64,000 bases of DNA from an uncultured Eubacterium sp. (lineage in GTDB: Bacteria > Bacillota > Clostridia > Peptostreptococcales > Anaerovoracaceae). The notes under the pieces were generated by a model that had not been told where the DNA came from, did no database searches, and saw only the letters and a program-made list of their open reading frames with translations. The stretch spans positions 1 to 64,000 of the forward strand of contig CABUXV010000006.1 of NCBI GenBank assembly GCA_902495595.1, in the 5' to 3' direction. Of this stretch, positions 34,559-43,539 are shown in pieces (the first letter of the stretch is position 1; each line of letters opens with the position of its first letter). The position numbers were made by a program, and so were the translations under genes.

Positions 34559-35608
34559 CTATTCAATAAACATAGCATCGCCATAGCTGAAAAATCGATA
34601 TTTTTTCTCTATGGCTTCCTGATATACCGAAAGTATTTTTTCTCTGTCATAAAGAGCGGAAATAAGCATGAGAAGCGTTGACTTGGGCAGATGAAAATTT
34701 GTTATCAGACTGTCCACAATCTTAAATTCATAACCCGGATATATAAAAATACCCGTATTTCCGTTTCCGCTATTTACCTGCATGCACCCCTTTTCCCGGT
34801 CAAAATACGCCGCGCTTTCCACGGTTCTCGTAGAAGTTGTGCCTACAGAAACAATTCTTCTGCCCTCCTGCTTTGCCTTATTTATAATGTGAGCGCTATC
34901 TTTGCTTACATGATATTCCTCAAAATGCATGGAATGCTCTTCTATATTATCGCATTTCACAGGACGAAAAGTACCTATTCCCACGTGAAGCGTAACATAA
35001 GCCAGCTCCACGCCTTTATTCTTTGCCTTTTCCAAAATCTCATCTGTAAAATGAAGACCTGCCGTAGGCGCCGCCACGGACCCCTCTTTCTCACAGTAAA
35101 CGGTCTGATATCTATTCTTATCATCCGCTTCACTGCTTCTTTCTATATAGGGAGGAAGAGGCATGCTGCCGATTTCCTCAAGACGTTCCATAAAAATCCC
35201 ATCGTATGTAAATTCAACGATTCTCGTTCCGTCTTCACCATAGTCCATTATTTTAGCTTTTAAAAGAGGCTTTTCCGAGAAGACAACCCTATCTCCCGGC
35301 TTTAGTCTTTTCCCCGGCTTTACCATGGTTTCCCATGAGTCTCCCTCTATTCGCTTTATGAGCAAGAATTCAACTTTTGCCCCCGTATTTTCCTTTATAC
35401 CATGAAGTCTTGCCGGCAAAACCTTTGAATTGTTAAGTACCAGGCAGTCTCCCTCCTTTAGATAATCCAAGATATCATAAAAATGTCTGTGCTCCGTTTC
35501 ACCGCTGTTTCGGTGAACGACCAAAAGCCTTGACTCATCCCGTTTCTCCGCCGGTTTTTGAGCAATAAGCTCTTCCGGCAGATTATAATCAAAATCTTCT
35601 ATTCTCAT
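34559..35608 (-). CDS. queA: S-adenosylmethionine:tRNA ribosyltransferase-isomerase
   Basis: Converts preQ1 in tRNA to epoxyqueuosine using the ribose of SAM. The 349-aa protein begins DFDYNLPEELIAQKPAEKRDESRLL and contains CLVLNNSKVLPARL, FTYDGIFMERLEEIGSMPLPPYI, SVAAPTAGLHFT and LITNFHLPKSTLLMLISA, all typical. GAGGAG precedes the ATG, and its start overlaps the ruvB stop by 4 bases (ATGA). Confidence 0.97.
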   Translation of the reverse strand: MRIEDFDYNLPEELIAQKPAEKRDESRLLVVHRNSGETEHRHFYDILDYLKEGDCLVLNNSKVLPARLHGIKENTGAKVEFLLIKRIEGDSWETMVKPGKRLKPGDRVVFSEKPLLKAKIMDYGEDGTRIVEFTYDGIFMERLEEIGSMPLPPYIERSSEADDKNRYQTVYCEKEGSVAAPTAGLHFTDEILEKAKNKGVELAYVTLHVGIGTFRPVKCDNIEEHSMHFEEYHVSKDSAHIINKAKQEGRRIVSVGTTSTRTVESAAYFDREKGCMQVNSGNGNTGIFIYPGYEFKIVDSLITNFHLPKSTLLMLISALYDREKILSVYQEAIEKKYRFFSYGDAMFIE

Positions 35609-36645
35609 CCTTGCTCCTCAATATCAATTTCCGTCTGACTGCCGTCTTCAAAATCAATGCCTAAATGTCTGTATGCCTGTTCAGACACTACTCTGCCCTT
35701 CTGCGTTCTGTGAAGAAAACCCACCTGTATCAGATACGGCTCATAGACATCTTCTATTGTCACCCTTTCTTCGCCTATGGATGCAGCTATGGTATCTATG
35801 CCTACAGGGCCTCCCTTAAATCTTTCAATTATGGTTTTCAAAATTTCCCTGTCAAGACTCTCAAGTCCCATATCATCTACACCTAAAGCTTTCAGCGCTT
35901 CCTGCGTTATGTCTATATCAATGAAACCATTTCCTTTTACCTGTGAAAAATCCCTTACCCTCTTAAGCATCCTGTTTGCAACCCTTGGGGTTCCTCTGGA
36001 CCTCTTTGCCATCTCTGTAAGTGAATTGTCATCGACTTTAACCCCCAGTATATCCGCAGACCTTGAAATTATCTTTTTAAGCTCCTCTGTAGTATACATT
36101 TCAAATTTACAGCTGACTCCAAATCTGTCCCTCAGCGGAGCCGAAAGGCTTCCTGCTCTCGTTGTAGCACCTATCAATGTGAATTTTGCAATATCAAGTC
36201 TTATGGACCGGGCAGACGGTCCCTTTCCAATTATTATATCAAGAGCAAAATCTTCCATAGCCGAATACAGAACTTCTTCAACCGACCTGTTCAGTCTGTG
36301 TATCTCATCTATGAACAATACATCATTTTCGTTTAAATTAGTAAGTATTGCAGCCAAATCTCCCGCCCTTTCTATGGCAGGTCCCGATGTTATTCTTATA
36401 TCTACTTCCATCTCATTGGCAATTATTCCGGCAAGTGTAGTCTTTCCAAGCCCGGGAGGACCATAAAACAAGACATGATCCAGAGGCTCATTTCTGAGTT
36501 TTGCCGCTTCTATAAAAATCTTTAAATTGTCCGAAGCTTTTTTCTGCCCTATGTAATCTTCGAGCTTCTGCGGTCTTAAGGTAAGTTCACTTCTTTCTTC
36601 TCCATGCCCCAGTTCCGCAGCCGTTATTCTTTCTTCATAATCCAT
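35605..36645 (-). CDS. ruvB: Holliday junction branch migration DNA helicase RuvB
   Basis: 346-aa AAA+ motor that drives branch migration with RuvA. Walker A GPPGLGKTTLA (residues 65-75 region), Walker B LFIDEIHRL, sensor 1 GATTRAGSL and the arginine finger region PLRDRFG are intact, followed by the winged-helix C-terminus ending in YRHLGI. It is part of ruvC-ruvA-ruvB-queA-glycosylase-tgt-rlmD, read in that order on the minus strand. Confidence 0.97.
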   Translation of the reverse strand: MDYEERITAAELGHGEERSELTLRPQKLEDYIGQKKASDNLKIFIEAAKLRNEPLDHVLFYGPPGLGKTTLAGIIANEMEVDIRITSGPAIERAGDLAAILTNLNENDVLFIDEIHRLNRSVEEVLYSAMEDFALDIIIGKGPSARSIRLDIAKFTLIGATTRAGSLSAPLRDRFGVSCKFEMYTTEELKKIISRSADILGVKVDDNSLTEMAKRSRGTPRVANRMLKRVRDFSQVKGNGFIDIDITQEALKALGVDDMGLESLDREILKTIIERFKGGPVGIDTIAASIGEERVTIEDVYEPYLIQVGFLHRTQKGRVVSEQAYRHLGIDFEDGSQTEIDIEEQG

Positions 36646-36693
36646 AAATCTATCCTTTTATCATCCGTGTGATTTTACAATGCGTCTAAACAA

Positions 36694-37293
36694 TTAAATC
36701 AGGTTCTTAAGCGCTGCCTTAATATAATCTTCTGCCGAAAGCTCCGTATCTTTTACATGAGCTAAAGCGCTTGCCGCCTCTCCTCTTGTATATCCCAAAG
36801 CTATGAGCGCTTCTATAGCTTCCGTTTTTCCATTTTGTGATGATACTCCCGGTGAAATCTCTCCCGCAAAATCATTTCCTGAGACTTCAGGAGCATTAAA
36901 TTTGTCTTTGAGTTCAAGCACAATTCTCTCTGCAGTCTTCTTGCCTATACCATTTGCCTTTGTAAGCGCCTTCGAGTCTTCAAAGGCGATGGTTTCCTGA
37001 AGCTGTTCAAGCGTAAAAGCCGATAAAATCGAAAGACCTGCCTTTGCTCCGACTCCGTTTACGGTAATCAGTTTCTTAAAGGCATCAAGTTCACCTTTTC
37101 TTGAAAATCCATAGAGGCTCACATCATCATCTCTTACCATCATTGACGTGTATACTTTAACCTGCTCACCCTCGCTGCAAAGATAAGCGCCGGAATTTGC
37201 CGGAACAAATATTTCATATCCTATTCCGCCCACATCAACTATAATATATCCATTTCCTTTTTCAGAAAGAATACCCTTTACAAAACCTATCAT
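36694..37293 (-). CDS. ruvA: Holliday junction DNA helicase RuvA
   Basis: 199 aa. The N-terminal OB domain MIGFVKGILSEKGNGYIIVDVGG, the two helix-hairpin-helix motifs (LITVNGVGAKAGLSIL and ALTKANGIGKKTAERIVLEL) and the C-terminal domain III (AIEALIALGYTRGEAASAL) that contacts RuvB are all visible. Start overlaps the ruvC stop by 4 bases. Confidence 0.97.
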   Translation of the reverse strand: MIGFVKGILSEKGNGYIIVDVGGIGYEIFVPANSGAYLCSEGEQVKVYTSMMVRDDDVSLYGFSRKGELDAFKKLITVNGVGAKAGLSILSAFTLEQLQETIAFEDSKALTKANGIGKKTAERIVLELKDKFNAPEVSGNDFAGEISPGVSSQNGKTEAIEALIALGYTRGEAASALAHVKDTELSAEDYIKAALKNLI

Positions 37294-37793
37294 TTTATAT
37301 TAAACTCCTTTAATCTTTTCTTCGTATCTGCCGAATGTCCGTGACATATGGCAGCAGCCAGCGCATCAGCCGTATCGTCAGGTTTAGGTATTTGTCTTAA
37401 ATTTAATATTGTCTTAACCATCATCTGTACCTGTTTTTTTTCAGCTCTTCCATACCCCACAAGCGCCTGTTTTATCTGCAAAGGCGTGTATTCTTCTATT
37501 TCAAGACCTCCTTTTACGCAGGCAAGTACAGCCACACCCCTGGCCTGTCCCACTAAAATAGCAGTTTTAGCATTCGTATTAAAAAATAATTCTTCTATGG
37601 ACGCCACGTCAGGTCTATGTTCTTCAATTATCTCCCTTAGAGAGTCATAAAGATATTCCAGCCTTTCATTCATAGGCATTTTGGCGTCTGTAGTTACAGC
37701 GCCGTAATCGCACACTCTGAATTTATTTCCTGTTTTCTCCACTATACCGTAGCCTAATATGGCATATCCCGGGTCGATTCCTAGTATTTTCAT
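37290..37793 (-). CDS. ruvC: Crossover junction endodeoxyribonuclease RuvC
   Basis: 167-aa Holliday junction resolvase. The acidic active site is present: LGIDPGYA with Asp7, IEELFF with the Glu, and the C-terminal DDTADALAAAICH with the Asp pair. AAAGAG lies before the ATG. First gene of the recombination/queuosine operon. Confidence 0.96.
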   Translation of the reverse strand: MKILGIDPGYAILGYGIVEKTGNKFRVCDYGAVTTDAKMPMNERLEYLYDSLREIIEEHRPDVASIEELFFNTNAKTAILVGQARGVAVLACVKGGLEIEEYTPLQIKQALVGYGRAEKKQVQMMVKTILNLRQIPKPDDTADALAAAICHGHSADTKKRLKEFNIK

Positions 37794-37863
37794 TAGTCAA
37801 TCTCTTTCTGTCATATACTTTTTGACTTAATCCATTTGAGATTAAGCATAACAATCCAATATA

Positions 37864-37872
37864 AGTATAGCA
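37864..37872 (-). promoter_or_regulatory. Extended -10 promoter element for ruvC operon
   Basis: TGCTATACT on the minus strand forms an extended -10 about 75 bases before the ruvC start. The -35 (TTTAAC at 19 bases) is poor, as usual for extended -10 promoters. Confidence 0.5.
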
Positions 37873-37945
37873 TATATCACAGCCTTTCGTTAAACAAAAA
37901 AATCTTTTCTTTCATCTCAAATACTGTTAAAAATTTATATAAGAC

Positions 37946-37975
37946 TTGAGTATTTTTTTCATTTTATGGTATAAT
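37946..37975 (+). promoter_or_regulatory. Promoter of argR
   Basis: TTGAGT (37946-37951), 18 bases, TATAAT (37970-37975) on the plus strand, about 90 bases ahead of the argR start. Confidence 0.65.
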
Positions 37976-38018
37976 TATAAATATATTTATAAAAAAATAT
38001 AACGTTACAAAAGCTTTT

Positions 38019-38045
38019 ATATTGCAGCCCGGCTTGCTGCAATAT
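38019..38045 (+). promoter_or_regulatory. Leader hairpin just upstream of argR ribosome site
   Basis: A perfect 10-bp stem (ATATTGCAGC / GCTGCAATAT) with loop CCGGCTT ends 9 bases before GGAGG. There is no T run, so it is not a terminator. It may stabilise the message or modulate translation of argR. Confidence 0.5.
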
Positions 38046-38065
38046 ATATTTGCGGAGGAATTAAT

Positions 38066-38518
38066 ATGCGGATTTCAAGACAAAATAAAATACTCGAACT
38101 CATTGAAACTTACGAGATTGAGACTCAGGATAAATTAGCATCAATGCTGCGTGATTTTGGATACGAAGTGACTCAGGCTACGATTTCCAGAGACATAAAA
38201 GAGCTGCAGCTCATCAAGACATTATCTTCTACAGGAAAGTATAAATATGCGGCGGCATCAAGCAGCGACGCCCCCATATCCGGAAGACTTTCAAATATCT
38301 ACAGGGAAACGGTCAAGTCCACTTCATACTCGGGCAACATAGTGCTTCTCAAAACGCTTTCGGGATGCGCCAGCGCAGCGGCGGAAGCGCTGGACTCTTT
38401 CGGTATTCCTCATATTATCGGTTCGGTTGCCGGTGATAATACCATCATGTTTGTTGTGGATGAACCGGAGAACTCACCGGAAGTAGTTGCTTTTCTGAAT
38501 AATATGTTAAAAAAATAA
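38066..38518 (+). CDS. argR: Arginine repressor ArgR/AhrC
   Basis: 150-aa hexameric regulator of arginine metabolism. The winged-helix N-terminal domain (ILELIETYEIETQDKLASML, then TQATISRDIKELQLIK) and the C-terminal arginine-binding/oligomerisation domain (FGIPHIIGSVAGDNTIMFVV) are complete. GGAGG precedes the ATG. It is followed by recN after 36 bases, the standard Firmicute pair. Confidence 0.95.
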   Translation: MRISRQNKILELIETYEIETQDKLASMLRDFGYEVTQATISRDIKELQLIKTLSSTGKYKYAAASSSDAPISGRLSNIYRETVKSTSYSGNIVLLKTLSGCASAAAEALDSFGIPHIIGSVAGDNTIMFVVDEPENSPEVVAFLNNMLKK

Positions 38519-38554
38519 AATACAGTAACAATCAGTTATCAGAGGTATCACATC

Positions 38555-40174
38555 ATGATAAGACATATAAGCATAAGAAACTTTGCAACCATAGAAAACG
38601 CAGATATAGATTTTCACAATGGATTAAATATAATAACCGGCGAAACAGGCGCCGGAAAATCAGTTGCAGTAGAAGCAGTAAGCCTGGCTCTGGGAAGCCG
38701 GGCAGATACTGCTTTTATTCGGTTTGGAAAAGAAAAAGCCGTAATTCAGATGATAGCAGATCACAAAGGCTGCGAATACATAATAACAAGAGAAATATCA
38801 TCTGCCGGAAAAAACATATGTAAAGTCAACGATGAAATCGTAACCCTCGCCCATCTCAGCACTCTCTGCAAGAAACTTGCTGACATTCACGGACAATATG
38901 ACCATCAGTCTCTTCTCAATCCCGATTACCATATACATTTGGTCGACATGTACCGTAAAGATAAAATCACTCCGGCAAAGGAACACGTAAATGAATTATA
39001 TGAAAAATATTCAGAATCAAAATCAAAACTCAAAGCCCTTCTGACCCAAGCCGCACAAGATAAGAGAGCACAGGACTTTATGCAGTTTGAGTTTGACGAG
39101 CTTTCCGAAGCAAACATGAAAATAGGTGAAGATGATGAACTAGAAGAAAAAATTGCTCTTCTTCAAAACAGTGAAAAAATATATGAAAATTTAGCCGGCG
39201 CATACCAGGCAGCCTCTGAAGACGAATATTCCATACTTTCCGCAATAAGAAGAGTAACGGATATGGTTTCCGAAACTTCAGCCTATTCTCAGGAACTCGA
39301 AGAGCTTAGCCAGAGGTTAAACGAGCTTTATTACGAATTTGAAGATATATCCGCCTCTATAAGAGAAAGCCGTGACGACGCCGTATTTTCACCGGAAGAG
39401 CTCGATTATGCCATATCAAGAATAGAAACAATAAATAAATTAAAAAACAAACACGGAAAAACCATAGAAGAACTGTTGGAATATCAAAAAGAACTTGATG
39501 AAAAACTTTCAAATATGGAAAATGCAGATTACCTCACTAAACAGCTCCAGCAGGAAATGTCATCATATAAATCCCAGCTTGAAGAAGCATGCGGCAAACT
39601 TTCCCAAATAAGAAAAGAAGCTGCCTCTCAGCTTGAAAAAAGCATAACAGATGAACTCATGCAGCTTAATTTCAACGACGCTGAATTTTCAATAGAATTT
39701 AAAAGAAGCGAAACCTTTACTTCAAACGGATATGATACAGTTGAATTTATAATAAGCACTAATAAAGGAGAACCCCTGAAACCTCTTAGTAAAATTGCTT
39801 CCGGCGGTGAAATGTCCAGGATAATGCTCGCATTCAAAAAAATAATCGGAGACTATGATGAAATACCTACTATGATATTTGATGAAATAGACAGCGGAAT
39901 AAGCGGTATCACCGCCAGCATCGTAGGCAGCAAACTCAGAGAAATAGCAAAGACTCACCAGATAATATGTATCACACACCTCCCTCAAATAGCTGCTTTT
40001 GGTACTCATAATTATAAAATACAAAAAGACTCCGACGAAGATATGACGTATACTACAATCATTCCTCTTAATACAGAAGAAAAAATCAAAGAAATTGCCA
40101 GACTTCTCGGAGGCACAAATATAACAGAAACAACCTTAAAATCAGCAGAAGAACTCATATCATCATCTGTCTGA
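38555..40174 (+). CDS. recN: DNA repair protein RecN
   Basis: 539-aa SMC-like ATPase for double-strand break repair. Walker A ITGETGAGKSVAVEA is at residues about 30-44, the coiled-coil arms span about 150-345, and the ABC signature SGGEMSRIMLA and Walker B MIFDEIDSGISG complete the head. The C-terminal switch ICITHLPQIA is present. No terminator follows directly; the TTTTGGATAA array copy B starts 20 bases after the stop, so the recN message may run into it. Confidence 0.96.
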   Translation: MIRHISIRNFATIENADIDFHNGLNIITGETGAGKSVAVEAVSLALGSRADTAFIRFGKEKAVIQMIADHKGCEYIITREISSAGKNICKVNDEIVTLAHLSTLCKKLADIHGQYDHQSLLNPDYHIHLVDMYRKDKITPAKEHVNELYEKYSESKSKLKALLTQAAQDKRAQDFMQFEFDELSEANMKIGEDDELEEKIALLQNSEKIYENLAGAYQAASEDEYSILSAIRRVTDMVSETSAYSQELEELSQRLNELYYEFEDISASIRESRDDAVFSPEELDYAISRIETINKLKNKHGKTIEELLEYQKELDEKLSNMENADYLTKQLQQEMSSYKSQLEEACGKLSQIRKEAASQLEKSITDELMQLNFNDAEFSIEFKRSETFTSNGYDTVEFIISTNKGEPLKPLSKIASGGEMSRIMLAFKKIIGDYDEIPTMIFDEIDSGISGITASIVGSKLREIAKTHQIICITHLPQIAAFGTHNYKIQKDSDEDMTYTTIIPLNTEEKIKEIARLLGGTNITETTLKSAEELISSSV

Positions 40175-40193
40175 CCGAAGAAAGGATGATAAA

Positions 40194-40448
40194 ATATCCA
40201 AATCTCCTATTTATAATATATATTTGGATAAAAACCTACGGATATTGCCTGCAAAAAAAACATCAATAACCAATACATGTATATATAAGAAGATTATGGA
40301 TAAAAATATGATGGCAATTTACATATATTGACATAAAAATAACCAAAACAACTTTTAACTCGAGATTTTGGATAATCAGCACCGGCAGAACCCGGCTAAA
40401 GAGGTGTTTTTTATCCAAAACATATGAATATAAAGCGCTTTTGGATAA
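40194..40448. repeat. TTTTGGATAA box array, copy B
   Basis: Box starts are about 40194 (inverted), 40222, 40294 (variant TTATGGATAA), 40366, 40411 (inverted) and 40439. The steps of 28, 72, 72, 45 and 28 match copy A (28, 72, 73, 44, 28). Middle units again carry degenerate inverted boxes (ACCAATA, ACCAAAA). Between boxes the copies share patches such as TTGCCTGCAAA / TTACCTGCAAA and the tract before the third forward box. Immediately after it is a 7-bp hairpin (AACCCAG/CTGGGTT, 40448-40465), whose minus-strand loop is GAAA. It lies between convergent recN and the DUF523 fusion gene. Confidence 0.85.
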
Positions 40449-40490
40449 ACCCAGTTTCCTGGGTTAAAAATGAAAAATCATCCGCTATTA

Positions 40491-41489
40491 TCATCCTTTT
40501 ACAGCTTTTATAATGTCTTCCACTGTCTTTTCTGCATGATGTTCATCAGATTTTACTCTGCAATCAGCATATTTCTCATACATAGGAACTCTTATATTGT
40601 AAAGGTCATCTATAGTTTGTCCTTTTTTCATCGCTACTCCTCTTGTGGTAATATTCCTTAAACGTTTTTTGATAGTTCTTAAGGAAACCTCTATATAAAC
40701 AATCTTTCCGGATTTCTTTAAATGTTCCATGGCTTCAGGATAATAAACTGCGCTGCCTCCTGTGGCAATTACTGTATTTTTTACATCTATTTTTTTTAGA
40801 ATATCTTCTTCTGTTTTTTTAAAAACATCAATTCCGTCTTGATTTATTATTTTCTGCAAACTTTTTCCGGCTTTTTGCTGTATCAACAAATCCGTATCTA
40901 TAAAACTCATATTGAGACTTTTGGCAAGAATAACTCCCGTGACGCTTTTGCCGCAGGAAGGCATTCCGATAAGAACTATATTAGAATCAATCCCTGAATC
41001 TTCAATATCTTTTCCATTGATATCAATTTTTTCTTCTTCATCAATAAGTCTTTTAACTTCATCAATCTGATTTTCAGAAAACACCTTAATACCCGCATTT
41101 TTTAAAAGCTCCGCGGAAAGACCTTCCCCGCTAATCAATTTTCCTGAGAACGTTCCATCATATATTTTGCTGTTTCCGCAGGAGGGGCTTTTTTCTTTAA
41201 GTACAGCGCATAAAACCTTTCCTTCCTCAGCAAGCCGTACTGCTTCCTTTGCCCCTTTCAGATATTCTGCCGTAACATCTCTTCCGTCTCTTGTTACTAT
41301 TTTATCTCCCTTTCTCTGCGCATCCGTGCGAGGAACAGGAAGACCTCCGAACACTTCAGGACATACAGGTATCAATCTTCCTTCTTTTTTCCATTTTAAA
41401 AACTCCGGATTTCGTTCTTCTTTTGATTTTCCATCATATCTTACAGGTTCTCCTCCGTAAAGGCACTGACTTACAAGAATTTTTCTCAT
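40491..41489 (-). CDS. DUF523 protein fused to a shikimate-kinase-like domain
   Basis: 332 aa, two domains. Residues 1-140 are DUF523: CLYGGEPVRYDGKS, CPEVFGGLPVPR and LKEKSPSCG with conserved cysteines. Residues 170-332 are a shikimate-kinase-like P-loop domain: Walker A GMPSCGKS (175-182), DTD (198-200), TGGSA (243-247) and RVPMYEKYAD. The usual shikimate-contact Arg of the FR.xE motif is Lys here (FKKTEE) and the GGG motif is GGS, so the substrate may differ from shikimate. No aro genes are adjacent. The start at 41489 has no close upstream gene, and a good ribosome site (GGAGAAAGATGA) precedes it. Confidence 0.85.
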   Translation of the reverse strand: MRKILVSQCLYGGEPVRYDGKSKEERNPEFLKWKKEGRLIPVCPEVFGGLPVPRTDAQRKGDKIVTRDGRDVTAEYLKGAKEAVRLAEEGKVLCAVLKEKSPSCGNSKIYDGTFSGKLISGEGLSAELLKNAGIKVFSENQIDEVKRLIDEEEKIDINGKDIEDSGIDSNIVLIGMPSCGKSVTGVILAKSLNMSFIDTDLLIQQKAGKSLQKIINQDGIDVFKKTEEDILKKIDVKNTVIATGGSAVYYPEAMEHLKKSGKIVYIEVSLRTIKKRLRNITTRGVAMKKGQTIDDLYNIRVPMYEKYADCRVKSDEHHAEKTVEDIIKAVKG

Positions 41490-41562
41490 TCATCTTTCTC
41501 CACATTTATTATAATGAAAAAAGAAGCAGCTTTCGAGCTGCTTCTGCAATTATCCAGGTAAA

Positions 41563-43539
41563 CTATTCTTCAGCTGCATCCTCTGCTTCTTCAGTTTCTG
41601 CAGGTGCTGCGCTTTCTTCCTCAACAGGAGGTTCAACCGTCTCCCTTATGCTGAGACTAATTCTTTTGCGTTCCTTATCAATTTCAAGAATCTTCGCCGT
41701 TACTACCTGACCAATTTCAAGTTCTTCTCCGATGTTGCCAACCCTCTTATGCGCAACCTCTGAAATATGTACAAGACCGTCAAGACCGGGCTCCAGCTCA
41801 ACAAAAGCACCGTATTCTTTAATCTGAACAACTTTGCCTTCAATAACCTGTCCAATCTGATAATTATCATCAATAACGCTCCATGGTTCAGGCTGATTCT
41901 GCTTCAATCCCAATGAAATCTTTCCTTTTTCAGCATTCATGGAAAGAACTTTTACATTGATTTTCTGACCAATCTCGAGAACTTCCTGAGGATGCTTTAA
42001 TTTACCCCATGAAATTTCCGAAATATGGAGAAGACCGTCAATGCCTCCGATATCTACGAAAGCGCCGTAATCCGTAAATCTCATTACAGTACCTTCCACA
42101 ACATCGTCTACATTTAAGTTTTCCCAAATTTCAGCTACCAGCTTATCCTTTTCCTCATTGAGGAAAAGTTTATGCGAGAATACCGCTCTGTTTCTTCTCT
42201 GGTCAACTCTGGAAACTCTTACTTCCATAGTCTGTCCAACAAATTCCTCTGCATTTTCGACATAATGGTCCGAAAGCTGCGAAAGAGGAATAAAACCCGA
42301 AACTTCCTTATATTCAGCAATAACTCCACCATTTACCGGTCTAGTTACTTTAACTTCAAGAACTGTTTTATCTTCAAGCGCTTTAACTATTTCATCCCAG
42401 TTAGCGCTGATTTCTAACTTTTTCTTTGAAAGTAAAATTCCACCGTCTCCATCATCCGTTTTGATAACTTTTGCCTGGATTTCATCGTCAACTTTGAAGG
42501 TATCCGCTAAAGTTTTACCGTCTTCCAGACTAACTTCTGAGATAGGCAGAATACCGTCTTTCTTGCATCCTAAATTTACAATAACTTCTTTGTCTGTAAC
42601 CTGGTGCACTTTTCCTGTGACAATTTCGCCACCTCTTGGTAATCTTAAAGACTTTTCAATCTCGTCCATAAGATCGTTCATGTTTAATTCGTTGTTTTCA
42701 AGTGTTACTTCACTCATTCTGGCAATAACCTCCTTAATAGTGCATTCGGGAGTCGAGGCACCCGCTGCTATTCCTATTCTATTACATTTTTGAATTTCTT
42801 TCAACGGTAAATCATTAATATTTTCAACAAAATGGCTATTTAGGCAATTTTTTTTAGAAATTTCGTACAATTTCTTAGTATTGGAACTATGCCTGCCTCC
42901 GATTACTATCATCAAGTCCGATTTTTTTGCCAGTTCTTCACATGATTTTTGTCGCTTTGATGTCGCGCTGCATATTGTATTGCTTACGGAAAAACGCTTA
43001 TTTTTTTCCCTGAATGCTTTTAAAACATCCTCAAGCATATCTTCTCTTATCGTGGTCTGGGTAACGACAAAAAGATTGTCTTCTTCTACATCAAGAGCCT
43101 CATCGTAGGAACTTACTATTATCGCAGGTTTTCTGCACCACCCTGATATTCCCAGAACTTCCGGATGGTCTTTATCCCCGACTATTACCACGTTATCGTC
43201 AGTATCATAAACGAGCTTATGTATCTTCGCCACAAACGGACAAGTAGCATCCACAAGCTCAATATTTTTTTCCTCGGCTTCATCATAGAAATTTTTTCCC
43301 TCGCCGTGAGACCTGATTATAACCATGCTGCAGTCTTCGGAAGCTTCTATTTCATCAAGGGAATTTATCGCTTTAATCCCCTTTTTCTCAAGGTCTTTCG
43401 TAACTCTTTTATTATGTATAAGCGACCCCATTGAATAAATACTTTTTTTGCTGTTTTCCGCTGCGACTTCCGCCTTTTCTATCGCCTGTTTTACGCCAAA
43501 GCAAAATCCTGCGTTCTCAGCTCTTTTTATTTCTTTCAT
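41563..43539 (-). CDS. ispH: Bifunctional HMBPP reductase / ribosomal protein S1 (IspH-RpsA)
   Basis: 658 aa. Residues 1 to about 280 are IspH, the last enzyme of the MEP isoprenoid pathway: cluster cysteines C13 (GFCFGV), C100 (DATCP) and the third in NTICSATSKRQ, plus His42, SHGE and TTIRED. Residues from about 300 hold four S1 RNA-binding repeats (EIVTGKVHQV..., TVLEVKVTRPV..., DVVEGTVMRFTDYGAFVDIGG, QVIEGKVVQIKEYGAFVEL) and an acidic tail rich in Glu and Ala. This fusion is known from several Clostridia. The start overlaps the rarA stop by 23 bases. Confidence 0.95.
   Translation of the reverse strand: MKEIKRAENAGFCFGVKQAIEKAEVAAENSKKSIYSMGSLIHNKRVTKDLEKKGIKAINSLDEIEASEDCSMVIIRSHGEGKNFYDEAEEKNIELVDATCPFVAKIHKLVYDTDDNVVIVGDKDHPEVLGISGWCRKPAIIVSSYDEALDVEEDNLFVVTQTTIREDMLEDVLKAFREKNKRFSVSNTICSATSKRQKSCEELAKKSDLMIVIGGRHSSNTKKLYEISKKNCLNSHFVENINDLPLKEIQKCNRIGIAAGASTPECTIKEVIARMSEVTLENNELNMNDLMDEIEKSLRLPRGGEIVTGKVHQVTDKEVIVNLGCKKDGILPISEVSLEDGKTLADTFKVDDEIQAKVIKTDDGDGGILLSKKKLEISANWDEIVKALEDKTVLEVKVTRPVNGGVIAEYKEVSGFIPLSQLSDHYVENAEEFVGQTMEVRVSRVDQRRNRAVFSHKLFLNEEKDKLVAEIWENLNVDDVVEGTVMRFTDYGAFVDIGGIDGLLHISEISWGKLKHPQEVLEIGQKINVKVLSMNAEKGKISLGLKQNQPEPWSVIDDNYQIGQVIEGKVVQIKEYGAFVELEPGLDGLVHISEVAHKRVGNIGEELEIGQVVTAKILEIDKERKRISLSIRETVEPPVEEESAAPAETEEAEDAAEE

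Noticed and set aside
38019..38045. Hairpin before argR as a terminator or attenuator
   Set aside because: No T run follows it, and the ribosome site is directly downstream.
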